Assembly: GCA_033239125.1 (NCBI GenBank)
Contig: BSWB01000004.1
Coordinates: forward strand, 30,687,501 to 30,751,500
DNA: 64,000 nucleotides
From: Fagopyrum homotropicum
Lineage: Eukaryota; Streptophyta; Magnoliopsida; Caryophyllales; Polygonaceae
Direction: 5' to 3'
Part shown: piece after piece, positions 10,904 through 22,542 of the stretch
Numbering within the stretch: position 1 is the first letter of the stretch
Layout: every line of letters begins with the position of its first letter
Notes under the pieces: model-generated
The model's input: only the letters and a program-made list of their open reading frames with translations
What the model was told of the DNA's origin: nothing
The model's database searches: none
Program-made: the position numbers and the translations under genes

Positions 10904-13900
10904 AGGTTGGCAACAATGGCACTTGAAATCTTCTGAAAGACCGAATGTATAAAATAACTAGAACCCGAAAGGGGTCTAAGATTTTCAAAAAGGATTTCTG
11001 TTTTTACACAAGTGCATAGTCGGGTTGTTGGGTTAGTAGTACGTCGGACCACCATCGTTCTCCGTGGATCTCTGCAACTTGGAATGATAGATGTTAGTAT
11101 ATAGAGTTATATCGATATGTTTTAATGTATGATTATATATATGTATATGTGTAGCACGTTAGTATCCTAAAGGATACTTTAGATCCTTTAGTTGTGATAT
11201 CATGAAGCGATTATCGCCTCATGATAAATCCGTAGCGAATTTGAAGAGTTTTCAACACGAGACAACGGATTCAGACCTAGGATTGAGTATTATACTCTGG
11301 TGGGCGTTCTGGTGACCCTATAAATCATCCAGAGAACGGGTGGGCAAGGAAGTAAAGATGTTGAGATAATTTTCACCACAAGTACAATCCGATGAGAAAG
11401 AAAATCCCGAGTCAGCTCAGATAGAAGGAATAGGAAGTCATACAAGGGACTTGGGCGTATGAAGCCAAGAGATGAATTAGAAGAACCACGCAAGCTACGA
11501 CAAGAGATCAGATTAGAGATAACAATAAGGGAACAAGATCATATAGAACGGAGTACAACCAAGAATTTCAGAGTGAAGGACGTTACCATCAAGGTGGACG
11601 CCGCCATATGCAAGCATGAGCACGAGAGTGCAAATAGGATAGGTGCTGACCCAGAGGTGAGAGATTAAAGGTTACAAAGATAGATAGTGAGTTTAATGAC
11701 GAGAAATAGAATGTGTAACCATGGAAGTATGTGGAGTCCTCCAAGGATACGAGAATTTTGAAAGAAACTTCGACATCATAAGTATCAAAGAAACTAGAAG
11801 ACTAAAACTGTGACAACGAATTTCCATAGAGGTATCATGATCAAAACAAAACCAATTAAGAGGAAGAATGTGGGAAAATGATATTGGTGGACTAAAGAGT
11901 CCACGATAACTTCTCATTCACATAAAGATTTAAGTTACCAATACTAACGGTCTTATTAGAGAACCGCAAACAGACGATGAACAAGTAAGAAGAATCGTGA
12001 AGACACGCTTACAAGTTATTGTGGAAGACTTAACGAATTCCTTGACGACAGATAAATGCTATAAATGGACTCAAAAGAGTATAATGATATCATAAGAAAA
12101 CAAGAGAGGTACAGACTATGGAAGGAGCTAAAGGGATATTAACAAAGAACTGGAGGAGATAGATTTTCACCAAGGGTATCAAACTTCAAAAGAGATAGAA
12201 GAACAATAAGTCCGTGATCTTATAGAAGGGCAACTACAGAGTAGTGACAACTGAGATATAACACGTACGGGTCAACTAGTAGTAATTGGTTGACAGATAA
12301 GGAGGATAATTTTGAAAGAATTTTTTTTTAAACATCTAGAGGACCCTTCAAGAGATCAACGGCGACAAATGTGAAGTTAAATCGGTACACATGCTAGTAA
12401 CCTTAACAGTAACATGGAGTGAGTCGAGTTAGTAACTCTAATTAAGAACTTAAGAAGGAAGACTAGACAGCCAAGAATGACCCTTTATGTTATTTGAGAC
12501 CAAGGGAACTGTGTAAGTGATTTACTACCTACTGGCTAGGAAAAAGGTACATATCACAACTAGTACAGATGAATTATAAAAGGAGAACTAGAGGAGTAAG
12601 TATACACTTGGATAAGGTTTTATGTCAGTCAAGACAGAGTGTGCGTAACCATTCATACAAGGGAGGATGAGGATTCTCTTACGATAATTGGGGAAGAAAC
12701 CCTTATGACCAAGAGATGCACAGAATGAAGACCTACAATTGAGAGTAAGAGCGAAGATAGACTCCACAAGTGTAGAGGAGTTTTGACCTCGTCAGAGATA
12801 TAAGAAGTTGTAAGGAATGACGATACCAGTATTAAAAGGAGTAAGAGGCCGGTAGCAGAGTCAATGGAGTTCAACAGAGCAATATTATAAATAACGCTAA
12901 TGAAGGAACATGTGAGAATGACCTAGTGGACTGGCGAAAGAGAATTGGTCTAAGGAAACGGAAGTGGGGAGGATAGAACGAACTAACAAAGGGGAAAAGA
13001 GTTAACCGAGCAGTGGATGCGTACCAGGAATTTTACGCCATTAGAAGTATGAGAAGAGTGAGTACGATATGTTGAGATAAGTCAACTGTAAGCTAATATG
13101 TCAACGGAGGACGTGCAAGTGTTGCTGGTATTGGTGAGTTATGTGCCGTTAGGAAGAGATATTCGCGACTGTGGATTTATGAATTAGCCTTACCGATGCC
13201 TTGGAGGATTTCCTCAAGTAGGTAATGACAACCTTCTTTGATTAATTAAAGGCATGAAGAGAATTGTGTTCGAGATTTCTTATTGGCTGGTTAAGATCAA
13301 ACTCCGGTTGAATCAGAGAGTTTGGATCCGTGTTAGAAAAAAAATTCCAAAATTTAACGGGAGAGGTCGTCTTACAATCATTATCTTAGTTCCTTAAGGC
13401 AAGTAAGGAAGGTACTTGGTATTTCACCCGGATAGGAATTATGGTGTAATTGAGAGGGAGAGTTCTAGAGTCAATCATTGTGGACACACAGAAAATGTTC
13501 TTATAATTAATGGGTGACAACATAATTATCAAAGTAGCGCAGCAAAAGCGTGATGAGTCCTAACCCACAGAACAAGAAACTCTAGAGTACTGAAAATGAC
13601 GTGTCAAGTTTAAGACGATGATAATTTGTGAAATGTATTTCGTTTAGAAGGAACGTGAAATAGGCTACGTGGAGTGACAAGAAATTTTGTAGAGGAACTG
13701 TATCACCAACTAGATAGACGAGAAAGTATGTGCACGTAGAAGTATAGAAAGAAAGTGGTACCCCATTATAGATCCAAGTGAAGCATGCCGACCTAGTCAC
13801 ATGTTGGCAGATCAGTAAAATTGGAATTTAATACATAGCATGGTACTTTAGAACGAGTTTCTTGATGAAATGAGAAAGGAAGTAACGAAGTAATAAAGGT

Positions 13901-14864
13901 GTTGTGTAGGGCCTGCACTAACAAGCTCAAGGTGAGTAAATATCAAGTTGAATCGAAAGACAGATAAGAAAAAGAAGCTACGGGAGTGTACTTACAGACT
14001 AGTACTCGTACATATAGAAAACAAAATCTCAAGAGTGGAGTATAAGAAAATTTTTATCTCGGAACGGAGTAGAGTTGCGTTTTGAGTAAGAGGGATATTA
14101 TAGGACACAATGCAATGTTAACAACTATTGAGTAGTGTGAGCAAATGACGGTGATGTGAGATCACCTTGTATCTAATACCGTCATTCCGGACATATTGTA
14201 TGTCACTCAAGACCTGTGGCCTGAGTGTGTAGTCAAGTAAACACAACAAAGGGAAGAAAGTTGACTAGGTTATTTTTTGTACGGTCATCAAAGGACCTGG
14301 AGGTGAGTTGCAAAATGTGACCACTTGAGGTTGTAAAGTAGTTTATAAGTGATTGATCGACTAGTAACCCTCACCCTATTGGAGAGTGTAACCCAGTTTT
14401 CTACGGATTCAATTAGAGGAATACCTACCAGACAAAAGTTAGAACACCGGCTTAGAGGATCGGGCAATTGAGCCGGAGGATACCGGTGAGATATCTGGTA
14501 ACCACTCTAGAACGTGGCAGCAGTCACTTGTGAGGTCTGTACATGATAAGATTTCAGAGTTAGTGGTTATAGGAAAAGCCGACGAGGCTACCTAGGATAC
14601 TATGGATAGTATGAGACATAATCTTTTAGAGACCTTTGGGGAGATAGTTGTAATCTAGGGAACGACGAGTTAGGGCTTGGCAATATATGTGTTACACTGT
14701 CTGACTACTTGTTTATTTCATGCGTGAGTGCTTAGTCAGGATGTGTGTTATTGATGAACTTGATGTGCGGGATACTTATATGTGGTCACGATGAGTCTTG
14801 TGCGGTAGCAAGTAGATACACTAGATTCGTACCTTGAGGGCTGACCTTATGACTGGTTTATTTT
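10904..14864 (+). pseudogene. Element B interior: decayed gag-pol, no long ORF
   Basis: The longest ORF is about 100 codons and shows no domain. The clearest relic is at 14581-14622, where the plus strand encodes DEAT, a stop where TRP is expected (TGG to TAG), then DTMDSMRHN. This matches the chromodomain-like tail DEATWETEESIRRN at the end of D's pol. Its position just before the polypurine tract is also right. The size (4.0 kb) is like the interiors of A and H, well short of a complete gag-pol, so segments have been lost as well as mutated. Confidence 0.65.
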
Positions 14865-14901
14865 AAGTTTCGGGACGAAACTTATTCTAAGGGGGTACTG
14901 A
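14865..14901 (+). promoter_or_regulatory. Element B polypurine tract with upstream stem-loop
   Basis: AAGTTTCGGGACGAAACTT (14865-14883) is a perfect 8-bp stem with a GGA loop. It is followed by AAGGGGG and then the 3' LTR start TGTAATACCCGG at 14902. Confidence 0.85.
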
Positions 14902-17900
14902 TGTAATACCCGGAAATTTAATTTCCGGTAAACCCCGAATCAACATAAACCTTGTTTTTTTATGAAGAGTTAATCACATAAAATATTCTTTACCCACATC
15001 TATGATTTTATGTGAAAGTTAATCATATAAAATCCCACTTAAAACACTCTTACAACCCATATAGTATTTGATCCATTTGACAAACCCATGACTAAGTCAT
15101 GACCAGGCCTTCTGGGCCCATTTATTGACAAGATCACTTCAACCCCTTGACAAGGCCTTACAAATGTCAGCCCATTCCATTACCTTCCTTGCTGCAACCC
15201 ATGTCTCTAGCTCAGCAGCCCATCAACCCTTCCCTACACGCTGGCCCAATGATGAAGTCCAGTGAAGCCGTCAGGAAGCCAACAAGAGAGCCTCTCTTCT
15301 TCAACACGTACAGGCCGAATCATCCTTCTTTCTACAGCTCCGGTTTTACAGCTCCTCCTTCCTCATTTGACGTCCAGATGCACGCTGCAAATCACCCTAG
15401 CCTATCCCCTCAATCCCGCAGATTCTGGCACTTTCCTTCTACAAATCAACTAACAGATGCTTACGGTAATCGCACCCCACTCCGTCCGGCTTCGAGAACC
15501 CTAGCCACTGCATCTCATCCGTCCTACACACTGCTTCCGTACAGCCCTAGATCTGCACAGTCGGACCATCCTCCAACTCACGGAACGCACAGTCGGACCT
15601 TCAAGCCCTCTACTGCAGCATCGTCGACGTCTCCCAGACCGCAGCAGTGCCGAAGGGATTTGTTTCAACTTCTGCAATTGCAGCGCCGACGTCTCCCAAG
15701 CCTGCAGAAGCGATAGTAGGGCCCCTTTCAGCCTTGCTGCAGCGCCGACGTCTCCCAAGCCTGCAGAAGCGGTAGCAGGGCCCCTTTCAGCCTTGCTGCA
15801 GCTCCAACGTAGACTCTCCTCTCTTCTTCCTTCTCCTCGCCAGCCCTGTCGCGCCACAGACATTAACACCAGGGGAAGTCTTCACCGCTCTACAGTTCGA
15901 TCTCGTTGTCCTCCTCATCTTATGAGCCTTGTAGGTGTGTAAGACTCCCTCCTTCTTCCTTACTTTACTTGAGTCATATATGTACTTATAGCTGATGCCA
16001 AACCATCTAGGAGTCCATATAATTCAGCCAAAGGAACAGCTGCAAGGAGCTGTTACATTTCTCAGTTTTCCGACATTGACGAACAGTCAACTTCGAGTAT
16101 AGATCTGGGTAAGCTAGACTCTTCCTTTGCTCCTGGTTTTTGGATATGTTGTTGTCGGTATTGCAGTGTAGAACATACTGAAATTTGAGCCTATTCTGAG
16201 TTATAGTTTAGTAGATATGAGTTTATCAAGTTGGCTTCTCATGCAGTTTTCTAAGTGTGCTGAGTTTGAGGAAATTTGCTTGAGATGCAGTTTTGTAGAA
16301 TAAATTTGGAGGGGTTATTGACTTCTGTTAGACTTGAATTTCGGACAAGTTATAGTTGATATAGTATAGTAGATCATACTAAAATTTCAGAGGAATCCAT
16401 GTTATGGTTTGAGAGATATGAGGTTTCAAAGTTCAGTTTTATAAATGTGCTGAGTTGATTTTGGAGGGGTTGTTGTAGATCATATTAAAATTTGGGAAGA
16501 ATCGGAGTTACGGTTTGAGAGTTATTGTGTTTCAAAGTTGACGTTTTTATATATGTGCTGAGTGTTGGGGAAAACAGCAAGTGATGCTGTTTTGTGAGAT
16601 GATTTTGAATAAGCTCTTGATATCCGTTGGACTTGAATTTTGGATATGATATAGTTTACATATTGTTGTAGAACATATTAAAATTTGAGAGGCATCCAGC
16701 GAGTGGTTTGGGATGTATGATTTTTCAAAGATTGAGTCGTAAGCAGTTTTTCTGTTGTGCTGAAATTTGGTTTTGTGAGATAGTTTTAAATAAGATTTTG
16801 ATCTCCTTTGCGGTTGAATTTTGGATATATTATAGATAAGATTTTATAGTAGAACATATCAAAATTTGGGATAAATCCAGTGAGTGTTTTAGGTGTTATG
16901 TTTTTTCAAAGTGTACTCAGATTTTTGCTAAGTATAGGAAACTTCAAGTGTTGTAACCAACTTTGGAAATTTTTATAAAAATGATGGATGAACAGTTTTG
17001 AGAAATTCTTGCTCCTAAGGGTAGAGGGAACATCATAGATGATCTAGAGAATTGTTTCGGAATTTTTATAAGCTTTTACGAATTTTATATTTGAAACCGA
17101 ATTTGGACCTTTACGATCTTTCGGAAAATAGGAAATAAGAAAAGTGACAGTTTGTAACCAAACTAAACTTTAGGACTTAGAATATGACTTTATAGTCTCA
17201 AATAGAAGTTTAGACTTGAGTTTTGGAAATTCTGGGAGTTTCGGGACCAAGGGTAAAATAGTCATTTTACCATAAATTAGTATTGTAATTGGTTATGTCC
17301 TATTACGTTCTCTATCTTAGAAGTCTTATACTTCTAATTACGTGGGAGTGTGCTAATGCACTTATCTCCTTTGGCAGGCAACTGAGTTGCTACAGTTTAC
17401 AGAGCGAGTTTGGTTTACAGAGAGTCGAGAATTATAACAGGTAAGTCCTTTGGGCTTACTTAGCGGACTTCTGAATATGAGCATGAATGATGATAGTGGT
17501 GTGTGATTGAGATGTTTATATTTATATTTTAGTAATAATTAATTACCGACCTATATTTGGCCTAAGAGTAACGGGCGGTGGCATTCTGCTCAGTTAGCTT
17601 GAGGGCGCTGAGGGTTTCTTTAGGGACTAGTCCACACTCAGTTTGTAGTGATGCTACCGGTGGAGGTAAGCTAGACCTACACCCAGTTGGATAAGGAACG
17701 GAGGTGAGAACTCTTAAGAGTTCTCGTGCCACAACTGTAAAATTGAATAAGATGAATCACCTAAATAATAGATAATAAACGGTTGGGTGCCAGCATGATG
17801 TTTGTTTATCATTTTTCTGCGTGTGTTTGTGCTGTTGTTATTCTACTTATATTTGGATAGTTAGCTAACGGTTTAGCCGTGTTGTAGATCTGTAGAGATA

Positions 17901-18190
17901 AACAGTTGCAGAGAGATTCAGGACGGATGGTCAGCCGGGTCCACGTACTCATTAGATGGGGACGGGGGAGTCTTCCATACGTCATGCATGTTATGTATCT
18001 TTATATATGTTTGTAAGGCTGTCACATGTGTACCTTCATACCATTAAAAATATTATGTTTTGGAAATTATTTTAATTACATTTGTGCCTTGTTGTAAGAG
18101 CTTAGTGAAGTTGTTGTTAAACCAAGGTCGGGACCCATTGTGAGGTCCCAACCAGTAGCTCCCTGAGTTCTCAGAATTTGGGGTGTTACA
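14902..18190 (+). repeat. Element B 3' LTR, 3289 bp
   Basis: It starts TGTAATACCCGG and ends GGGGTGTTACA. In order it holds AT-rich inverted repeats near the start (about 14958-15030), a GC-rich block (about 15147-15860) with a 59-bp tandem duplication, the degenerate 190-bp array, and the donor hairpin (17441). The first 894 bp have no counterpart in the visible 5' LTR because element A and the window edge remove it. A 189-codon ORF at 15147-15716 lies in the GC-rich block; it is Pro/Ser/Arg-rich and shows no domain. Confidence 0.93.
15681..15798 (+). repeat. 59-bp tandem duplication in B 3' LTR
   Basis: Two units (15681-15739, 15740-15798) starting CAGCGCCGACGTCTCCC differ at two or three positions. 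A weaker, partial third unit lies just upstream. Element A entered the other LTR at the right edge of this repeat (CTTGCTGCAG). Confidence 0.85.
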
Positions 18191-19564
18191 TTTTAATAAT
18201 TGCATAAACATGTAAAGTGGTTGATGTTATAAGAAAAAGAAAAAATAAGAGTATTTTTTACAAAAAAGAAACATAAATATTATAGAATTAAGCATGTTAA
18301 CAGTACAATTATACAATAAGTATTATATTCTAAAAGTGTATCTTACCAATATTGATGATAAAAAAAACATTTTCAAAGGTTAATGACTCTAACTTTGTGC
18401 ACCTTTGGAAGGAGACTTAAGCCTCTCATTTGTTGAACCCGTTGACATGTAAAATATACTTGGTTTTCCACGAACCCTTCAACAACAGTTGATCATCATA
18501 AAGGGTATATTGATTCAATATTTCTCCAAGAGAGTGTTAAAATGGTGTTCATCATCCAACACGTTCAAATTGAAGTTATTATTACAACGGGTGACTTTTT
18601 ATGAATAAGACAATTTATCAAAATTGCTCCCGCACGAGCACACTTAACTTCAGAGTTCTTTGTCCTCACTCGACCACTGAAAAGGAGAATTTTTTTTGAC
18701 ATGGGTAGCAATCCATCCTTATAAGTTAACCATAAATCTCCATTCAAATGATGCACATAACAATTTTACCAGGTGTTACCGCTTCTAACTCTAATTTGAA
18801 CGTATTGGAAGATGAATCCGTTTTTAATGTTTTTGGAGAAAATTTTGGATCAATATAATCTGTTTTGATGACCAAATAATGTTGAACGGGTATACTTGTA
18901 GAATTTATAGATTCTTTCTATCGTGATTGAAATATATTATAAGGTGTATACAAAAAACAAAAGCAATAATCTTTATTGAAACTCTCAATTGATTTTACCA
19001 ACCAACTAAATTAACTATAATATTTAATAATCATATAATATCCAAGTGAATCAACCGATATATTCACTTGTGTGGGATTAATTATTCATTATCAATATTG
19101 TTAGATATTAAGTAACACATCAAAAGATTTATTAGTTTTTTCCATAATATTCTTTAAATCTCAAATATTTTATATAAAATATTTTTTATTCATTATTATT
19201 TACTAAGTAACTAAATAATATATTATATTAATAACAATAAAACTTCTCATTTATTGAATACAAAAAATAAATTTGGCCACCCTAGTTATTTTATTGTACC
19301 ATAAATACTCTTCCGAAAATCTTCATTTTTATATATATTTTAAGATTTAATATACTATGCTAAATAATACACTCAAATAAAATATCATAAAACCAAGTCA
19401 TCGAATAAAAGAAAACCGATTTCACTAATCCAATTTGTTATTTTTCAAAGAACTTTTCGATGTCAGCATCAAATTAGACGAAATCAATTATTTTGAATGA
19501 AAAATATCAATTATACATAATATAACATTATTAAAGTTTTTAACTAAATGATTTATTATATATG
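18191..19564. repeat. Repeat C, unit 1 (tail), AT-rich tandem repeat
   Basis: It corresponds to 38225-39599 with few differences, so it is the tail of a unit of the 1.74-kb tandem repeat described at 37853. It was separated from the following unit by element D and from its own head by element B. No credible gene: the largest ORF, 63 codons on the minus strand, recurs in the copies but shows no domain. A 36-bp stretch at 18624-18660 resembles the 5S rRNA internal promoter region on the minus strand. Confidence 0.85.
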
Positions 19565-20313
19565 TGTAACACCCAAATTTTTCAACTTAGGGAGTTACTG
19601 GTGAGGACCGCACAGTGGGTCCCGACCTTTGTTTGACAACAACTTAACAAGATCATACAACAAGGCACAGATAAGGAAAAACCAGAAATCATAAAATAGT
19701 TCTTAATAATGCATGAATGTGACCAGATCAACTACAGCCGGAAAACGTAATATAACAAAGTACGAAAGGAAACAAGGTTCAACTGTAAAACCCACAAATG
19801 CAGAAACTGTAAAACGTCCTAAAGTACGACACCCCGGCTGACCACTACCGTCTGGATCACTCGGCATCTGCTCTAACCTGTGGCAAATCTACACAACATA
19901 TCAACAGTTAGCTAACTATCCAAATATAAGCAAAATGATAACAACACAAGCACAAACAGAAACAAAAATAAACAAACATCATGCTGGCACTCAACCGTTT
20001 ATTATCTATTATTTAAGTGATTCACATTATTCAATTTAAGTTGTGGCATGAGAAGTATTATCAGTTCTCGCCTCCGTTCCTTATCCAACTGGTGTAGGTC
20101 TAGCTGACTTCCACTGGTAGCATCACTACAAACCAAGTATGGACTAGTCCCTAAAGAAACCCCCAACGCTCGCAAGCTACTGAGCAGAATGCCACCGCCC
20201 GTTACTCTTAGGCCAAAATATAGGTCGGTAATTATATATCACAACCTATCTCTCTAAACATTTCAATCACACACCACCATCATCATTTATACTCATATGT
20301 AGAAGTCAGCTAA

Positions 20314-20332
20314 GTAAGCCCAAAGGACTTAC
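20314..20332 (-). promoter_or_regulatory. Conserved LTR hairpin with consensus splice donor (D, 3' LTR)
   Basis: In sense: CAG then GTAAGTCC-TTT-GGGCTTAC, the same arrangement as in B, about 750 nt before the LTR 3' end. The 5' LTR holds it twice because of its internal duplication (about 34896-34914 and 35790-35808). Confidence 0.5.
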
Positions 20333-22175
20333 CTGATATAAAGCTCGACTCTTTGTAAACCACTCGCTCTGTAAACTGTAGCAACTCAGTTGCCTGCCAA
20401 AGGCGATACGTGCATTAGCACACTCTCACGTAGTTAGAAGTCTAAGACTTCTAAGATTGAATAATGTATTAAGACATAACTAGTTACAGTGTTAATTTAG
20501 GGTAAAATGACCATTTTACCCTTGATCCCGAAATTCCCGAAAACTCTAAAATTCATGTCTAAACTCCTAATTGAGGTTCTAAAATCATATTCTAATTCCT
20601 AAGATTTTGTTTGGTTCCAAACTGACATTTTTCCTATGTTTCTATTTTCCGGAAGATCGTAAAAGTCTAACTTCGGCTCTAAATATAAAATTCTTAACAG
20701 CTTATAATAATTCCGAATAAGTTCTCTAGATCATCTATGATGTTCCAACTACCCCTAGGAGCAAGAATTCCTCACAACTGTTCAGCCATTATTCCTATAA
20801 AAATTCACAAAGTTGGCTACTTCACTCAAAATTCCTATACTTAGCCAAAAACTTAAGTTTACCAAAACTGCTCAACTACCTAACTTCGGGAGCTCATAAC
20901 TTCTAATCCGACCGTTAATTTCTTCTCAAATTTTAATATGCTAAACTACATATATCCATCTACCACATATCCAAAATTCAACGGTGGATCTTTATCCAAA
21001 CGTTCAATCATTGGTTGACAAGATAGGCAGTTGATAACCTCAAAGCTGAAGGAATAAATTGGATTTTACAGCAGCCCCTTATGTCTATCATTTTATTTAT
21101 AAATTCCAGCAGCTACCTATTACTATCTTAACTATGTTTAAGGCCGAACTACAGCAACCTAAACAATACTATGAATTAAGAGAGCTAGAGACATTACAAC
21201 CTAGTTGTAAAGGAAGCAACACAACTCTACTGCACATGGCTTACCTTGCTGCAGTGGGTTAGGAGTGCTATTGTGCTCACAAACTTCCCAGACCTTGCTA
21301 CCCGGATCTCAAAAGGTGATCTAAGATACCTGCAGTTTGTTTAGGACAAGTCAAACTCGACTGTTTAGGTATGTACTTGGGAGGATGATGGTTCGGCTAC
21401 ACTTACTTGGCACTGCAGTAGGGAAGTCGAAGAAGGAGGCTGTACGTATACCCTCACTTAAGACAGCACGCTGATGACGGAAGGTGGAGGGAGAAGGAGA
21501 AGTGACGTTGGCCTGTGTTGCTTGCTGTTGCGTTGAAGCACTCGATCGAGATGGACAGATTTGCTGCAGAAGAAGATCGAAGCTTGCAGAATCGTGGACA
21601 GAAGGAAGAGGAAACAAACGGATCTGGCTGTGTGCAAGGAGTGAATGTACTCACGGGGCAAGGAAGGAAAGCGTGCTTCTATAGATGAATCTGGACGGAA
21701 ATCAGGAGGGGACTGGCGTGTATAACGGCTGCAGAATAAGGAGAGAAGGTTAAACGTATTAGGCAGTTTCTAATATTCTGTAACAGCTGCTGACTAGGAC
21801 GATTTGCATCCATTCTGGGCTGTTCCTGGGCTGTGAGAGTTGGCAGCAAATGTCCGTCTTCCACCTGGGCTGAGAGTACATGAATCAGGCGTGGGCTGGA
21901 GTTGTGCTGCTGCTGGGCTAAGCTGAAGAATGCAGGCGCTTCTGGACTGGCAAGACAACGCTGCTGGGTTGAGGCAGTCAAGGTAAGCAGTGGGCTGTTG
22001 GGCTGGGCTAGCTGGCTGCAGAACTGGATCCGTTGGAGCTGAAATATCGGTTAACAGATGGGCTAAACTGGGCTGCGACTAGCTCCTTAACTTAGCGAGT
22101 TTCTGGCTGAACAAGATTCTGACACATAAATATACGGACTAGGCGGATATGGAGTTTATTATAGATTAAGAATTC

Positions 22176-22265
22176 TATCATTTTATGCGGAAGTAGTTTG
22201 CATAAAATGATAAACTATTTAAAAGATTCTATCATTTTATGTGAAGGAGTCTACATAAAATGATA
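22176..22265 (-). repeat. Twin 12-bp inverted repeats near the start of D's LTR
   Basis: TATCATTTTATG at 22176-22187 pairs with CATAAAATGATA at 22201-22212. The same pair recurs at 22230-22241 and 22254-22265. All four arms are interchangeable. The pair is preserved in the 5' LTR (about 37660-37750), and B has a weaker version at about 14985-15030. Confidence 0.85.
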
Positions 22266-22367
22266 AATCCTATGATAATATGTCTAACTAAGTAGACGGA
22301 TAAGCATAAACTGTTTGAGATCGAGTTTATAACAGAACTATACGGAATGAAAATTCCGGATATTACA

Positions 22368-22404
22368 TCAGTACCCCCTTAAAATAAGTTTCGTCCCGAA
22401 ACTT
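22368..22404 (-). promoter_or_regulatory. Element D polypurine tract with upstream stem-loop
   Basis: In sense: AAGTTTCGGGACGAAACTT (22386-22404, perfect 8-bp stem), then TATTTTAAGGGGGTACTGA, then the 3' LTR start TGTAATATCCGG. Confidence 0.87.
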
Positions 22405-22542
22405 AGGATAAGGTACCTACCCCATACATTTACCCTCAAGAATTATATTCTAGCAAGCAACTACTCACGTCATCAAGCACATAGACATAGACAATTATGT
22501 AAACATATAATCACAGAAGTCATATAAGGTATCGTCTCGGTA

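Larger units (their letters stand above)
8412..18190 (+). mobile_element. Element B: decayed LTR retrotransposon, plus strand, host of element A
   Basis: The 3' LTR is complete (14902-18190). The 5' LTR is seen only right of element A (8412-10887). Order on the plus strand: 5' LTR, primer site TGGTATCAGAGCC (10891-10903), 4.0 kb interior, polypurine tract, 3' LTR. It lies in the AT-rich repeat C: sequence right of 18190 continues as at 38225. The expected TSD is TTTTA (18191-18195), with the left copy outside the window. It is related to D: both start TGTAATA.CCGG in sense, share the same polypurine context and have similar LTR ends, but they are clearly diverged. Confidence 0.9.
19565..22367 (-). 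repeat. Element D 3' LTR, 2803 bp
   Basis: It is close to 99% identical by eye to the 5' LTR outside the latter's internal duplication. It lacks a 10-bp insertion (GATCGGTTAA-like, near 37647) present in the 5' LTR. In sense it has twin hairpins at 22176-22265, a GC-rich block (about 21440-22080), a TAGAAGTC-type hairpin (about 20436-20455) and the donor hairpin at about 20314-20332. A 175-codon ORF seen in the other copies is broken here by a CAG-to-TAG change near 21681. Confidence 0.94.

Noticed and set aside
15147..15716. 189-codon ORF on the plus strand in B's 3' LTR
   Set aside because: It lies within the GC-rich LTR block, has low-complexity Pro/Ser/Arg composition and no domain, and overlaps other ORFs on the opposite strand. 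A chance ORF.
18624..18660. A true 5S rRNA gene
   Set aside because: Only about 38 bp resembles 5S, with eight or more mismatches and the downstream part missing or rearranged. Kept as a finding, not as an rRNA gene.
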